Source: Bacillota bacterium (GTDB lineage Bacteria > Bacillota > Dethiobacteria > DTU022). From it: a DNA stretch of 55,816 nt. Location of the stretch: the NCBI GenBank assembly GCA_012797095.1, contig JAAZPS010000055.1, positions 1 to 55,816 of the forward strand, read 5' to 3'. The position numbers and the translations under genes were made by a program. Within the stretch, counting starts at the first letter, position 1. Each line of letters begins with the position of its first letter. The notes under the pieces are model-generated. The model saw only the letters and a program-made list of their open reading frames with translations, was not told the origin of the DNA and ran no database searches. Below, piece by piece: positions 14,993-23,647 of the stretch.

Positions 14993-16228
14993 TTAGCTCA
15001 AACCGAGGTAGGTCCGCTGGGGCCCGCTCAGCCGGTCGATGGCGATCCCCATTGACGACAGCTTCAGCCCGGCGACCCTGCGGTCCAGCTCGGCTGGCAC
15101 GGGCAGCACGGCGCGCGGCAGCCCCCTGTTTTTTTGCAGATGATCCATCGCCAGAAACTGCAGGGCAAATGAAAGATCCATGATCTCCGCCGGATGGCCG
15201 TCGCCTGCGGCCAGATTGACCAGTCTTCCTTCTGCAAGCAGGTAGATTCTGCGGCCGTCGGGAAAACGGTACTCCTCGATATTGGCCCGCACCTCACCGG
15301 CGGGCTCGCTGAGCTCGTTCAGAGCAGCCTTATCGATCTCCACGTCAAAATGACCGGCATTGGTCAGAATGGCACCGTCTTTCAGGCGGAGCAGATCTTC
15401 CTCCTTGATCACCCCGCAGCATCCGGTGGTGGTGACAAAGATATCCCCCAGGGGGGCCGCCTCCAGCATCGGCATCACCCGGTAGCCTTCAACGGCCGCC
15501 TCGAGTGCGCGCACCGGTTCGACCTCGGTAACGATCACCTGCGCGCCGAGCCCCTTTGCCCGCAGGGCCACGCCGCGTCCGCACCAGCCGAAACCGGCTA
15601 CCACCACCGTTTTCCCCGCCACCAGCAGATTGGTTGTCCGCATGATCCCGTCCCAGACCGACTGGCCTGTCCCGTAGCGATTGTCAAAAAGATATTTGCA
15701 GAGAGCATCATTTACGGCGATCACCGGAAAGGCCAGCTCACCCGCTGCGGCCAGCGTCCGCAGGCGGGAAAGTCCGGTGGTGGTCTCCTCCGCTCCGCCG
15801 CGTACCCCGGGCAGCAGATCGGCTCTTTCACGATGCAGCATCATGATCAGATCGCCCCCGTCATCGATAACCAGATCGGGGCCGCTCTCCACGGTACGGC
15901 GGATATGTGCTGCATATTCGTTTGCGGTGGCGCCGTGCCAGGCGAAAACGGTGATCCCTTTTTTCACCAGAGCAGCGGCAATATCATCCTGGGTCGAGAG
16001 GGGATTGCTGCCGGTCACGGTTACCGCAGCGCCGCAGCGCTGAAAGACCAGCGCCATATAGGCGGTCTTCGCCTCAAGATGGATGCAGATGGCTATCTTG
16101 AGCCCGGCAAAGGGCCTTTCGCGGGCATACTGTTCAGCCAGATTGCTCAGTACCGGCATATGCTGTCTCACCCAGTCAATCTTTTTCTGTCCTCCCGGAG
16201 CCTTTTCCGGGCTGCGGATCATGCTCAT
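14993..16228 (-). CDS. ahcY: Adenosylhomocysteinase (S-adenosylhomocysteine hydrolase)
   Basis: NAD-dependent enzyme that splits S-adenosylhomocysteine into adenosine and homocysteine and so drains the inhibitor of methyltransferases. Evidence: the adenosine site segments (HLEAKTAYM, VFAWHGATANEY), the NDALCKYLFDNRYGTGQS motif split over residues about 175-192 with catalytic Lys and Asp, and the NAD loop VVVAGFGWCGRGVA. At 411 residues it is the short form without the roughly 40-residue insertion of eukaryotic and proteobacterial enzymes. The start at 16228 follows GGAGGGTGAC. It is the only minus-strand gene between comEA and the ECF locus. Confidence 0.95.
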   Translation of the reverse strand: MSMIRSPEKAPGGQKKIDWVRQHMPVLSNLAEQYARERPFAGLKIAICIHLEAKTAYMALVFQRCGAAVTVTGSNPLSTQDDIAAALVKKGITVFAWHGATANEYAAHIRRTVESGPDLVIDDGGDLIMMLHRERADLLPGVRGGAEETTTGLSRLRTLAAAGELAFPVIAVNDALCKYLFDNRYGTGQSVWDGIMRTTNLLVAGKTVVVAGFGWCGRGVALRAKGLGAQVIVTEVEPVRALEAAVEGYRVMPMLEAAPLGDIFVTTTGCCGVIKEEDLLRLKDGAILTNAGHFDVEIDKAALNELSEPAGEVRANIEEYRFPDGRRIYLLAEGRLVNLAAGDGHPAEIMDLSFALQFLAMDHLQKNRGLPRAVLPVPAELDRRVAGLKLSSMGIAIDRLSGPQRTYLGLS

Positions 16229-16648
16229 CGTCTGTCACCCTCCGTCTCTTTAATTGCTGCTATGATCTATAGTTACCTACGGCGATGAGAAAACCTGCAA
16301 AAGATAATTTTAAATAAAGGGTTTTCAAAAGATATGGGGAATGATGATCACCGGGTAGCACGAATAATAATTATGATAACACCATAAGCATTCATCTGAA
16401 ACTCCATTTAGCGCAATCACGGCGGCCTACCCGGTCCCTTGACGGGTTTGTCGCGATCGCTTGCGGATGCGGTAGGGCGGGAGGGGAACTGGCGGAGGAT
16501 AACAACCGCCGTCAGCTTTGATCGGGCTTTATTCCCCTCCGCTCCTTTATTTCCCTGAAAGAAGATGCTACAATTCAGACAGTGAGGGCGGCCGCCATCT
16601 GCCGGAGCGCCGGGCCGGATCCGTTTTCAACCGTAAGGGGGTGGAAAG
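16229..16648. other. Divergent intergenic region ahcY / pyrimidine phosphorylase
   Basis: No gene is visible in these 420 bases. The ahcY-proximal half is AT-rich. The other half holds a nested inverted repeat: GGAGGGGAA (16480-16488) with TTCCCCTCC (16532-16540), enclosing GGCGG (16491-16495) with CCGCC (16506-16510). An extended -10 follows at 16566-16574. I see no known riboswitch. Confidence 0.6.
16566..16574 (+). promoter_or_regulatory. Possible extended -10 promoter of the pyrimidine phosphorylase gene
   Basis: TGC followed by TACAAT (16569-16574); the -35 position reads TTTATT (16546-16551) and is weak. Confidence 0.4.
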
Positions 16649-17983
16649 GTGAGGGTATACGATATTATCCTGAAAAAGCGCGGCGGGGGTGAACTCTCGG
16701 GCGAGGAGATCGCTTATCTGATCGCCGGCTATAGCGCCGGAACGATCCCCGATTACCAGCTTTCGGCCTTTGCCATGGCCCTCTATTTCCAGGGGATGAG
16801 CCGCCGGGAGATACTGGATCTAACCCTGGCCCTGGCCAATTCGGGCGAAACGGTATCCTTGAGCGGGATTCCCGGAGTGATCGTGGATAAACACAGCACC
16901 GGCGGGGTTGGCGATAGCACCACCCTGATCCTGGTTCCTCTGGTTGCCTCTGCCGGGGTGCCGGTTGCCAAGATGAGCGGGCGCGGCCTCGGTCATACCG
17001 GGGGAACCCTGGACAAGCTCGCGGCGATCCCCGGTTTTCGCAGTGATCTTTCCCCGGAGGAGCTGGTCGGCGCCGTTCAGAAAACGGGTGCTGCCGTGGT
17101 CGGCCAGACGGAAAACCTTGTCCCTGCCGACAAGAAGCTCTATGCACTGCGCGATCTCACGGCCACCGTTGACAGTATACCCCTGATCGCCTCCAGCATC
17201 ATGAGCAAGAAACTGGCAGCAGGGGCCGCTGCCCTGCTGCTCGATGTAAAGACCGGGGACGGCGCTTTCATGAACGAGCTGGAGGATGCTTTTACCCTTG
17301 CCGAAACGATGGTTCAGATCGGCCTCGGCGCCGGCCGTGAGACAGCTGCGGTGATCACCGGTATGGAGCAGCCCCTGGGCAGAGCTGTTGGCAATGCTCT
17401 GGAGGTGGCCGAGGCGATCCTGACCCTGCAGGGCCAAGGTCCCACCGATCTGACCGCTCTTGCTCTTTATCTGGGCGGCTGGATGCTTTTTCTGGCCGGA
17501 AAGGTATCTCACCCGCAGGAGGGCCGGACGCTGCTCGAAAAGAAGATCGCCGGCGGTGCCGCCCTGGAAAAATTCCGGGAGATGATCCGCACGCAGCATG
17601 GTAATGCCGCCGTTGTTGACGATCCGGGCCTTCTTCCCCGGGCCGCTGTGGTGGTACCGGTGAGAGCCGCCCGAAGCGGTTATATCTGCCGCCTCGGGGC
17701 AGGGCAGGTCGGCCGGGCGGCGATGCTCCTCGGAGCGGGCCGCCTGAACGCCGGCGACAGTATCGATCTGGCTGCCGGGGTGACCCTGGCCAAAAAAATT
17801 GGCGATCCTGTTGAAACCGGGGAGGTTCTGGCGTATCTACACCTGAACGGCACGTCGGAAAAGGAGCCGGCGTTAACTGCCGGGCGGCTCCTTCTGGAGG
17901 CTTACGAGATCGGTGCCGCGCCGGTGGTAGAGCCGGAACTGCTCCGCGGTTATGTTGACCGCGGCGGACGCCATCACATATAA
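16649..17983 (+). CDS. pdp: Pyrimidine-nucleoside phosphorylase
   Basis: Phosphorolysis of uridine, thymidine and deoxyuridine to the base and (deoxy)ribose-1-phosphate. The 444-residue protein has the family phosphate loop VDKHSTGGVGDSTTL and the motif SGRGLGHTGGTLDKL. SSIMSKKLAAGA and DVKTGDGAFM bind the nucleoside. Start is GTG 16649 after AAGGGGGTGG. deoC follows after 22 bases, a standard salvage pair in which the deoxyribose moves on to triose and acetaldehyde. A Rossmann-like C-terminal domain is complete. Confidence 0.95.
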   Translation: MRVYDIILKKRGGGELSGEEIAYLIAGYSAGTIPDYQLSAFAMALYFQGMSRREILDLTLALANSGETVSLSGIPGVIVDKHSTGGVGDSTTLILVPLVASAGVPVAKMSGRGLGHTGGTLDKLAAIPGFRSDLSPEELVGAVQKTGAAVVGQTENLVPADKKLYALRDLTATVDSIPLIASSIMSKKLAAGAAALLLDVKTGDGAFMNELEDAFTLAETMVQIGLGAGRETAAVITGMEQPLGRAVGNALEVAEAILTLQGQGPTDLTALALYLGGWMLFLAGKVSHPQEGRTLLEKKIAGGAALEKFREMIRTQHGNAAVVDDPGLLPRAAVVVPVRAARSGYICRLGAGQVGRAAMLLGAGRLNAGDSIDLAAGVTLAKKIGDPVETGEVLAYLHLNGTSEKEPALTAGRLLLEAYEIGAAPVVEPELLRGYVDRGGRHHI

Positions 17984-18005
17984 TTTACCGTGCAGGAGGA
18001 AAACG

Positions 18006-18680
18006 ATGGTACAAAAGATCGATCTGGCTCCGTATATCGAGCAGACCCTGCTGAAGCCCGAGGCGACGGTGCAGGAGATCGCCTCGCTGTGCCGCGAGGC
18101 GCGACGGTACAATTTTGTGGCTGTCTGCGTGAACCCGGTCTATGTTGAAAGCGCCTCTCAATATCTGCGCGGCAGCGGGCTTTGTGTTTGCGCCGTGGTC
18201 GGCTTTCCCCTGGGTGCGGCTACTGCCGCGGTAAAGGCCTTTGAGGCCGGGGAAGCTGTGGCCGATGGAGCCCGGGAGATCGATATGGTCATCCATATCG
18301 GCTCGCTGAAGGCCGGAAAACTGGATCATCTGGAGGCGGAGATCGCCGCGGTGGTCCAGGCAGCCCGCGGCTGCCCGGTTAAAGTGATCCTGGAGACGGG
18401 GCTTTTAACCGACGCCGAGAAGATCGCCGGTTGCCAGGCGGCAAAAAAAGGAGGAGCCCGCTTTGTGAAAACCTCAACCGGGTTCGGCCCGGGCGGGGCA
18501 ACTGCTGCCGATATCCGTCTGCTGAAGAAGGCCGCCGGTACAGGGATGGGTGTGAAAGCTTCCGGGGGCGTGCGCACCCGCGAGATCGCCCTGGAGATGA
18601 TCGCTGCCGGTGCTTCCCGTATCGGGACCAGCTCCGGAGCGGCGCTCATGGAAGGCTGCAGGCCGGGTCCGGCGGACTGA
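18006..18680 (+). CDS. deoC: Deoxyribose-phosphate aldolase
   Basis: Class I aldolase cleaving 2-deoxyribose-5-phosphate into glyceraldehyde-3-phosphate and acetaldehyde. The Schiff-base Lys is in FVKTSTGFGPGGAT; VGFPLGA, EIDMVIHIG and the second conserved Lys in VKASGGVRT are all present. Length 224 is normal. ATG 18006 follows GCAGGAGG; a longer frame from 17952 would overlap the upstream gene and is not supported. It completes nucleoside breakdown together with the phosphorylase. The phosphopentomutase that should link the two is not in this window. Confidence 0.96.
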   Translation: MVQKIDLAPYIEQTLLKPEATVQEIASLCREARRYNFVAVCVNPVYVESASQYLRGSGLCVCAVVGFPLGAATAAVKAFEAGEAVADGAREIDMVIHIGSLKAGKLDHLEAEIAAVVQAARGCPVKVILETGLLTDAEKIAGCQAAKKGGARFVKTSTGFGPGGATAADIRLLKKAAGTGMGVKASGGVRTREIALEMIAAGASRIGTSSGAALMEGCRPGPAD

Positions 18681-18747
18681 TCGCCTTTTTGTGATGCATC
18701 TCTTTTCAAAATAGTGGCAGTATGATAGATTACAGGTGTTGTCAGGA

Positions 18748-18780
18748 AAGTTACCGGCCAGAAGACGGCACCGGTAACTT
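18748..18780 (+). repeat. Perfect 10-bp inverted repeat before rnhA
   Basis: AAGTTACCGG (18748-18757) and CCGGTAACTT (18771-18780) with a 13-base loop. No T-tract follows, so it is not an ordinary terminator. It ends 21 bases before the rnhA start and could be an operator or a leader hairpin. Confidence 0.6.
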
Positions 18781-18801
18781 TGTCTAAACGGGGGAGAGAA
18801 G

Positions 18802-19257
18802 ATGAAACTACCACAGATAACAGTGTACACCGACGGAGCTTGCTCCGGAAATCCCGGCCCCGGGGGCTGGGCTGCCGTGATCATGGAAGATGGTGCTGGT
18901 GCGGTCACCGGGGAGATCTCCGGGGGCGAAGCGCATACCACCAATCAGCGGATGGAGCTGCTGGCGGCGATCAAGGCTCTGCGGGCGCTTCCCGAGGCCA
19001 GCAGGGTCCGCCTGCACAGTGACAGCGCCTATCTGGTCAATGCTTTTCTGCGCCGCTGGATCCCGCGCTGGCAGATGAACGGGTGGCGAACTGCCGCCAA
19101 CAAACCGGTCCAGAACCAGGATCTCTGGCGTGAACTGGTTGATCTTTCCGGAAAACATCGTGTTGAGTGGATCAAGGTAAAGGGACACAGCAACGATCTT
19201 TACAACGATCGCTGTGATGAGCTGGCCCGCCGGGCGATTCCCCGGGAGGACAGTTGA
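18802..19257 (+). CDS. rnhA: Ribonuclease HI
   Basis: Degrades the RNA strand of RNA-DNA hybrids. The catalytic DEDD set is visible: Asp in VYTDGACSGNPGPGG, Glu in NQRMELLA, Asp in LHSDSAYL, and the last Asp in CDELARRA. The basic handle region RRWIPRWQMNGWRT and the KGHSND loop His are conserved. 151 residues is the normal type-1 length. GGGGGAGAGAAG precedes ATG 18802. A perfect inverted repeat lies just upstream. Confidence 0.97.
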   Translation: MKLPQITVYTDGACSGNPGPGGWAAVIMEDGAGAVTGEISGGEAHTTNQRMELLAAIKALRALPEASRVRLHSDSAYLVNAFLRRWIPRWQMNGWRTAANKPVQNQDLWRELVDLSGKHRVEWIKVKGHSNDLYNDRCDELARRAIPREDS

Positions 19258-19347
19258 ACCTGTGTCCGGGTTTACCTGAAAGGGCCGGTCCCTGGAAGTA
19301 AGGGGTTCTGTGGATCAAAGGCACGGTGTGCCCGGGGAGCTGAAAGC

Positions 19348-20457
19348 ATGCGCCGATTGGGTATTCTCACGGGGGGAGGCGATTGTCCGGGAATCAATGC
19401 TGTTATCCGGGCAGTCACCAAAAGTGCTCTTTACCGCTACAATATCGAGATGATCGGTTTCAACAACGGCTTCAAGGGATTGGTGGAAAATGAAGCCTGG
19501 CTGATCGGCGAAGCGGCCGCCTCCGGCATTCTTCACCGTGGCGGCACGATCCTGGGGACAACCAACCGGGATAATCCTTTCAGCTTTCGTGTTACCGGGG
19601 CCGCCGGGGAACTTTCCTACGAGGATCGCTCCGCCGATGCCCTCCGCCATATCGATGAATGGAACCTCGACGGTCTGATCGTTGTCGGCGGCGACGGCAG
19701 CCTGACCCTGGCCCATCGTTTCACCGAAATGGGGTTGCCGGTGATCGGGATACCGAAAACGATCGACAATGATCTCGGGGCTACAGAGGTCACTTTCGGT
19801 TTTGATACGGCGGCGGCGACGGCAACGGAGGCGCTCGACCGCCTGCATACGACCGCCGAATCACACCACCGGATCATGGTTCTGGAGGTGATGGGCAGAA
19901 ATGCCGGCTGGATCGCCCTGCAGGCAGGGATGGCCGGGGGCGCCGATATTGTCCTTATTCCCGAACTTCCGTTCAACTATGAACAGATCATTGCCAAAGT
20001 GCTCCAGCGCCGTTCCCGGGGCAAGAGATTCAGTATCGTGGTCGCCGCCGAGGGCAGTTTCCCCGAGGGTCTGGCCCCGGTTTACCGTTCTTCCGGCGGT
20101 GGGAGGAAAAAGTTGGGCGGGATCGGGGAGATTGTTTCCGCGGAGCTGGAGCGAAGGACGGGGCTGGAGAGCAGGGCAACCGTTCTGGGACACCTGCAGC
20201 GCGGCGGTTCGCCGACACCCTTTGATCGTGTTCTGGCGACCCGTTTTGGCGTTGCCGCCGTGGAGCTGGCTGCAGCCGGTCGCTGGAATGAGATGGTCTG
20301 CCTGCAGAGCGGAACGATCCGGGGAGCGCCCCTGACCGAGGCAATTGCTGAAATAAAACGGATCGATCCCGGAAACGAGCAGCTGAGAGCAGCAGCGGCC
20401 GTGGGGATCTCCTTCGGTTGCCAGCTACCGGTGCCGAGGCAAATCGGATCAAGGTGA
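19348..20457 (+). CDS. pfkA: 6-phosphofructokinase, ATP-type signature
   Basis: Phosphorylates fructose-6-phosphate at C1. The 369-residue protein has ILTGGGDCPGINAVI at its N-terminus, GGDGS in the phosphoryl-donor site, PKTIDNDL with the catalytic Asp, EVMGRNAGWIA and GHLQRGGSPTPFD. In this family Gly after GGD (GGDGS) is typical of ATP use, whereas GGDD/GGND marks pyrophosphate use. The Lys in PKTIDND instead of Gly is shared by a mixed clade, so a donor assay would be needed. GGGGAGC precedes ATG 19348. The next PFK gene carries the pyrophosphate signature. Confidence 0.93.
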   Translation: MRRLGILTGGGDCPGINAVIRAVTKSALYRYNIEMIGFNNGFKGLVENEAWLIGEAAASGILHRGGTILGTTNRDNPFSFRVTGAAGELSYEDRSADALRHIDEWNLDGLIVVGGDGSLTLAHRFTEMGLPVIGIPKTIDNDLGATEVTFGFDTAAATATEALDRLHTTAESHHRIMVLEVMGRNAGWIALQAGMAGGADIVLIPELPFNYEQIIAKVLQRRSRGKRFSIVVAAEGSFPEGLAPVYRSSGGGRKKLGGIGEIVSAELERRTGLESRATVLGHLQRGGSPTPFDRVLATRFGVAAVELAAAGRWNEMVCLQSGTIRGAPLTEAIAEIKRIDPGNEQLRAAAAVGISFGCQLPVPRQIGSR

Positions 20458-20687
20458 GCGGCAATTGATGGACCAAAGGGTCAAGGTAAAAATGGCTGCA
20501 CCAGGCAATATCGTCTAACTGCAACAGACACTTCTGCAAGATCATCTTACAAGGTCCATAAAAAAAGATAGAGACGATATCCGGACAGTTTATGGGCAAC
20601 CTAGACCGGAAATAACGGTTTCAGCCGGGCTGGTGGGTATGGCTCTGCCTGCGCCGGCGCCACTATTGCCAGAAGGAGTGAGGGGCC

Positions 20688-21956
20688 GTGAAATTACGGG
20701 GGAATGCTGTTGTCGCCCAATCGGGGGGGCCTACCGCCGTGATCAACAACAGTGTTTGCGGGGTGGTCCAGGAATGGTTGAAGGGTGAACCGCCGGGCAA
20801 ACTTTACGGGGCTCTCTTCGGGATCAGGGGGGTTCTGGAAGAGAATCTGCTCGATCTGGGCAAGCAGCCGCCGTACATTATCGAGGGCCTCCGTTACACG
20901 CCCGGCGCTGCCCTCGGATCGAGCCGTTACAAGCTGGCGAGGGAAGAAGATTTCGCCCGGCTGCTCGATGCGTTCAGAAAGCATGATATCCGCTATTTTT
21001 TCTATATCGGCGGCAATGATTCCATGGATACGGCCGATCGGATCAATCGTTTTGCCGATCGGGTCAACTACGAGATCCGGGTGATCGGCATTCCCAAAAC
21101 GATCGACAATGATCTACCCTGTACCGATCATACCCCGGGCTACGGCAGCGCCGCCAAATTTCTGGCGGCAACAGTGAGCGAGACCGGCCTTGATCTGAAG
21201 GGTCTTGTGACCAGCAATCGTATTGTTGTTCTCGAGGCCATGGGCCGGAATGCGGGTTGGCTTACCGCTGCCGCCGCCCTGGCTAAAAGAGAGGAGTGCG
21301 ATGCGCCTCATCTGATCTATTTGCCGGAAGTCCCTTTCAGCAAGGAACGTTTTCTCGAAGAGGTCGCCGAGAACTATCGCGAGTACCGCTACGTTTATAT
21401 TGCCGCTTCCGAGGGCATCCGTTTCGACAACGGCAGCTATGTCTATGCGGGGGGAGAAAAAGATCCTTTCGGGCATGCCCGTCTCGGCGGATTGGCCGAT
21501 ACCCTGAAGGAGATGATCGAGGAGCAGCTGGGGGTCAATGTCCGGGGCATCTCCCTGGGGACGCTGCAGCGGGCGGCGGCACATTTTGCTTCCCGAACCG
21601 ATGCCGATGAAGCATACCTGGTCGGGGCTGCTGCAGTGAAGGCGGCGTTCAGGGGTGAAACCGATATCATGATCACCCTGCTCCGGGAAGAAAGCGGCGG
21701 CCTGTACCGCTGTACCAGCGGAACAGCGGTTCTTTCCGCCGTGGCAAACGTTGAAAAAAAGGTGCCTGCTGGCTGGATCTCTCCCTCGGGAAGCTATATC
21801 CAGGATATCTTCTTGCAGTATGCCCATCCCCTGATCGAGGGTGAAGTCAATCCGGTATTCAGAAATGGGCTGCCGGATTTCGTTCACCTGCAAAATTTTG
21901 ATCTCCCTGAATTGAGAAGGAGGCTCGACCGCGATGTCGCTGGTGTCACTGAATGA
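20688..21956 (+). CDS. pfp: Diphosphate--fructose-6-phosphate 1-phosphotransferase
   Basis: A 422-residue phosphofructokinase with the donor-site motif YIGGNDSMDT, where Asp blocks ATP and favours pyrophosphate, and IPKTIDNDLPCTDHTPGYGS in the active site (split as IPKTIDND and TPGYGS). EAMGRNAGWLTAA and the C-terminal GTLQRAAAHF follow. The reversible PPi reaction works in both glycolysis and gluconeogenesis and saves ATP in anaerobes. GTG 20688 follows AAGGAGTGAGGGG. Its last 23 bases overlap the aldolase gene, so the two are co-expressed and act in consecutive steps. Confidence 0.94.
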   Translation: MKLRGNAVVAQSGGPTAVINNSVCGVVQEWLKGEPPGKLYGALFGIRGVLEENLLDLGKQPPYIIEGLRYTPGAALGSSRYKLAREEDFARLLDAFRKHDIRYFFYIGGNDSMDTADRINRFADRVNYEIRVIGIPKTIDNDLPCTDHTPGYGSAAKFLAATVSETGLDLKGLVTSNRIVVLEAMGRNAGWLTAAAALAKREECDAPHLIYLPEVPFSKERFLEEVAENYREYRYVYIAASEGIRFDNGSYVYAGGEKDPFGHARLGGLADTLKEMIEEQLGVNVRGISLGTLQRAAAHFASRTDADEAYLVGAAAVKAAFRGETDIMITLLREESGGLYRCTSGTAVLSAVANVEKKVPAGWISPSGSYIQDIFLQYAHPLIEGEVNPVFRNGLPDFVHLQNFDLPELRRRLDRDVAGVTE

Positions 21957-22788
21957 TATTCTAGGCAAGGCCGAGAAGGAAGGTTATGCTGTCGGAGCGT
22001 TTAACTGCAACAATATGGAGATCGTGCAAGCCATCGCCCGGGCGGCCGAGGAGGAGAGAGCGCCGGTTATCATCCAGGCCAGCCAGGGCGCGATTCGCTA
22101 TGCCGGGCTGCAGTATATTGTGGCCCTGGTAAAGCAGGCTGCTGCGGAGGTGTCCGTGCCGGTGGTGCTGCACCTTGACCACGGAACCAGCTTTGAGCAG
22201 GCGATTCAATGCATCCGCTACGGTTTTTCCTCGATCATGATCGACGGTTCGCAGTATCCCCTGGAAGAAAATATCGAGCTGACTGCAAAGGTGGTTGAGG
22301 TTGCTCATGCGGCGGGTGTTTCCGTGGAGGGAGAGCTGGGCCGGATCGGCGGGACCGAGGATGATATCAGCGTCAGCGACGCTGAGGCCTTCTTTACCGA
22401 TCCCGCGGAGGCAAATTACTTTGTGAAGCAGACCGGGGTCGATGCGCTGGCCATCTCCATCGGGACGGCCCACGGCCGTTACAAGGGGGTGCCCAGACTC
22501 GATTTTCCCAGACTGAAGCAGATCAAGGAAGCGATCCCCTGCCCGATCGTGCTGCACGGTTCTTCCGGGGTGGCTGATGGTGATATCAAAAAAGCGGTGA
22601 AACTCGGGGTCAGCAAGTTCAATATCGATACCAATATTCGCGAGGCCTTCACCGGGGCGATATATGATTATCTGGCGGCACAGCCGCATGAAATAGACCC
22701 GCGCAGTGTTCTGAAGCCGGCTCGCGATGCCGCAACTGCCATTATCAGGGGGAAGATCCGCCTTTTCGGTTCCTCCAACAGGGCCTGA
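21934..22788 (+). CDS. fba: Class II fructose-1,6-bisphosphate aldolase
   Basis: Zinc-dependent cleavage of fructose-1,6-bisphosphate to dihydroxyacetone phosphate and glyceraldehyde-3-phosphate. Zinc and catalytic motifs: LHLDHGTSFE, VEGELGRIGG, SIGTAHGRYKG, VLHGSSGV and the phosphate-binding FNIDTNIR. Length 284 is standard. The start ATG 21934 lies inside the end of the PPi-PFK gene with AAGGAGG upstream. The direct order PFK then FBA makes a two-step operon. It is convergent with the ECF locus; a short GC stem with TTTT lies between the stops. Confidence 0.96.
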   Translation: MSLVSLNDILGKAEKEGYAVGAFNCNNMEIVQAIARAAEEERAPVIIQASQGAIRYAGLQYIVALVKQAAAEVSVPVVLHLDHGTSFEQAIQCIRYGFSSIMIDGSQYPLEENIELTAKVVEVAHAAGVSVEGELGRIGGTEDDISVSDAEAFFTDPAEANYFVKQTGVDALAISIGTAHGRYKGVPRLDFPRLKQIKEAIPCPIVLHGSSGVADGDIKKAVKLGVSKFNIDTNIREAFTGAIYDYLAAQPHEIDPRSVLKPARDAATAIIRGKIRLFGSSNRA

Positions 22789-22819
22789 AAGACTGCCGGG
22801 GGCCGCCGGGTTTTCTGCG

Positions 22820-23647
22820 CTAGTAAGGGGGCGCTATCTTGGCCACCAGCACGATCTGCATCACAGCAAAGGCCAGGAGAACAGCCCAGGAGTAGTAATC
22901 GTTTTTACTCATCCGCAGCACCTTCATCTTTGTTCGCCCGGCTCCACCGGTGTAGCAGCGCGATTCCATGGCGGTGATCATCTCTTCGGCCCGCCTGAAC
23001 GCATTGATAAACAGGGGCAGCAAGACCGGGAAAAGGTGCGTGATCTTTTGAATAAAATTACCGCGTCCGAAGTCGACACCCCGGGCAGTTTGCGCTTTGA
23101 TAATCTTCTCGGCTTCCTCGGCCAGCGTGGGTACAAAGCGCAGGGCGATCACCATCGTCAGGGCCAGCTCCTGGGCGGGGACCCTGATCCGCTGCAGCGG
23201 CCGGAGCAGGGCTTCGGTGCCGTCGGTCAGTTCAACCATGGAGGTGGTCAGGGTCAGGATGGTGGTCAGAAGAAAAAGCAGAAGGACCCGGATAGACATC
23301 AACGTGCCGATATGCAGTCCGGCATCGGTGGCTTTGAGCAGCCACCAGGAGAAGATAACCTTCGAACCCGGCGGTTTCTGGAAAAAGATCTGAAACAGCC
23401 ACATCATCGCCAGAAAGGGCAGCATCGGTCGCAGCCCCCGCAAGGCGTATCCGAGCGGAATCTTTGCCGCCAGGATCAGGGCGAGAGCAAAGGCGGCAAA
23501 AAAAGCGTAAGCAGTGTAGTTGTTGGTGAACAGGAGCAGGGTGATCAGGCCGGTGGTGCCGGCGATCTTGGTCCGCGGATCGAGACAGTGCAGCGTTGTA
23601 TCTCCGGGAAAGTAGATCCCTAGGGTCAGGTTTTTGGTTAGTTCCAA
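22820..23647 (-). CDS. ecfT: ECF transporter transmembrane component EcfT
   Basis: A 275-residue membrane coupling protein of an energy-coupling-factor vitamin/metal transporter. Five to six membrane helices are visible, and the two Ala-Arg-Gly-type coupling motifs that touch the ATPases are AQTARGVDFG and AMESRCYTGGAGRT, in the second of which Gly is replaced by Cys. It overlaps the EcfA2 gene by ten bases and is last in a minus-strand run. EcfT with the two ATPases can serve one or several S components. Confidence 0.93.
   Translation of the reverse strand: MELTKNLTLGIYFPGDTTLHCLDPRTKIAGTTGLITLLLFTNNYTAYAFFAAFALALILAAKIPLGYALRGLRPMLPFLAMMWLFQIFFQKPPGSKVIFSWWLLKATDAGLHIGTLMSIRVLLLFLLTTILTLTTSMVELTDGTEALLRPLQRIRVPAQELALTMVIALRFVPTLAEEAEKIIKAQTARGVDFGRGNFIQKITHLFPVLLPLFINAFRRAEEMITAMESRCYTGGAGRTKMKVLRMSKNDYYSWAVLLAFAVMQIVLVAKIAPPY

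Noticed and set aside
15194..16288. Plus-strand open frame opposite ahcY
   Set aside because: The minus-strand adenosylhomocysteinase is complete with all motifs; the other frame is an antisense shadow.
19348..20457. First phosphofructokinase as a PPi enzyme
   Set aside because: The donor motif is GGDGS, which favours ATP; only the Lys in PKTIDND would suggest otherwise.
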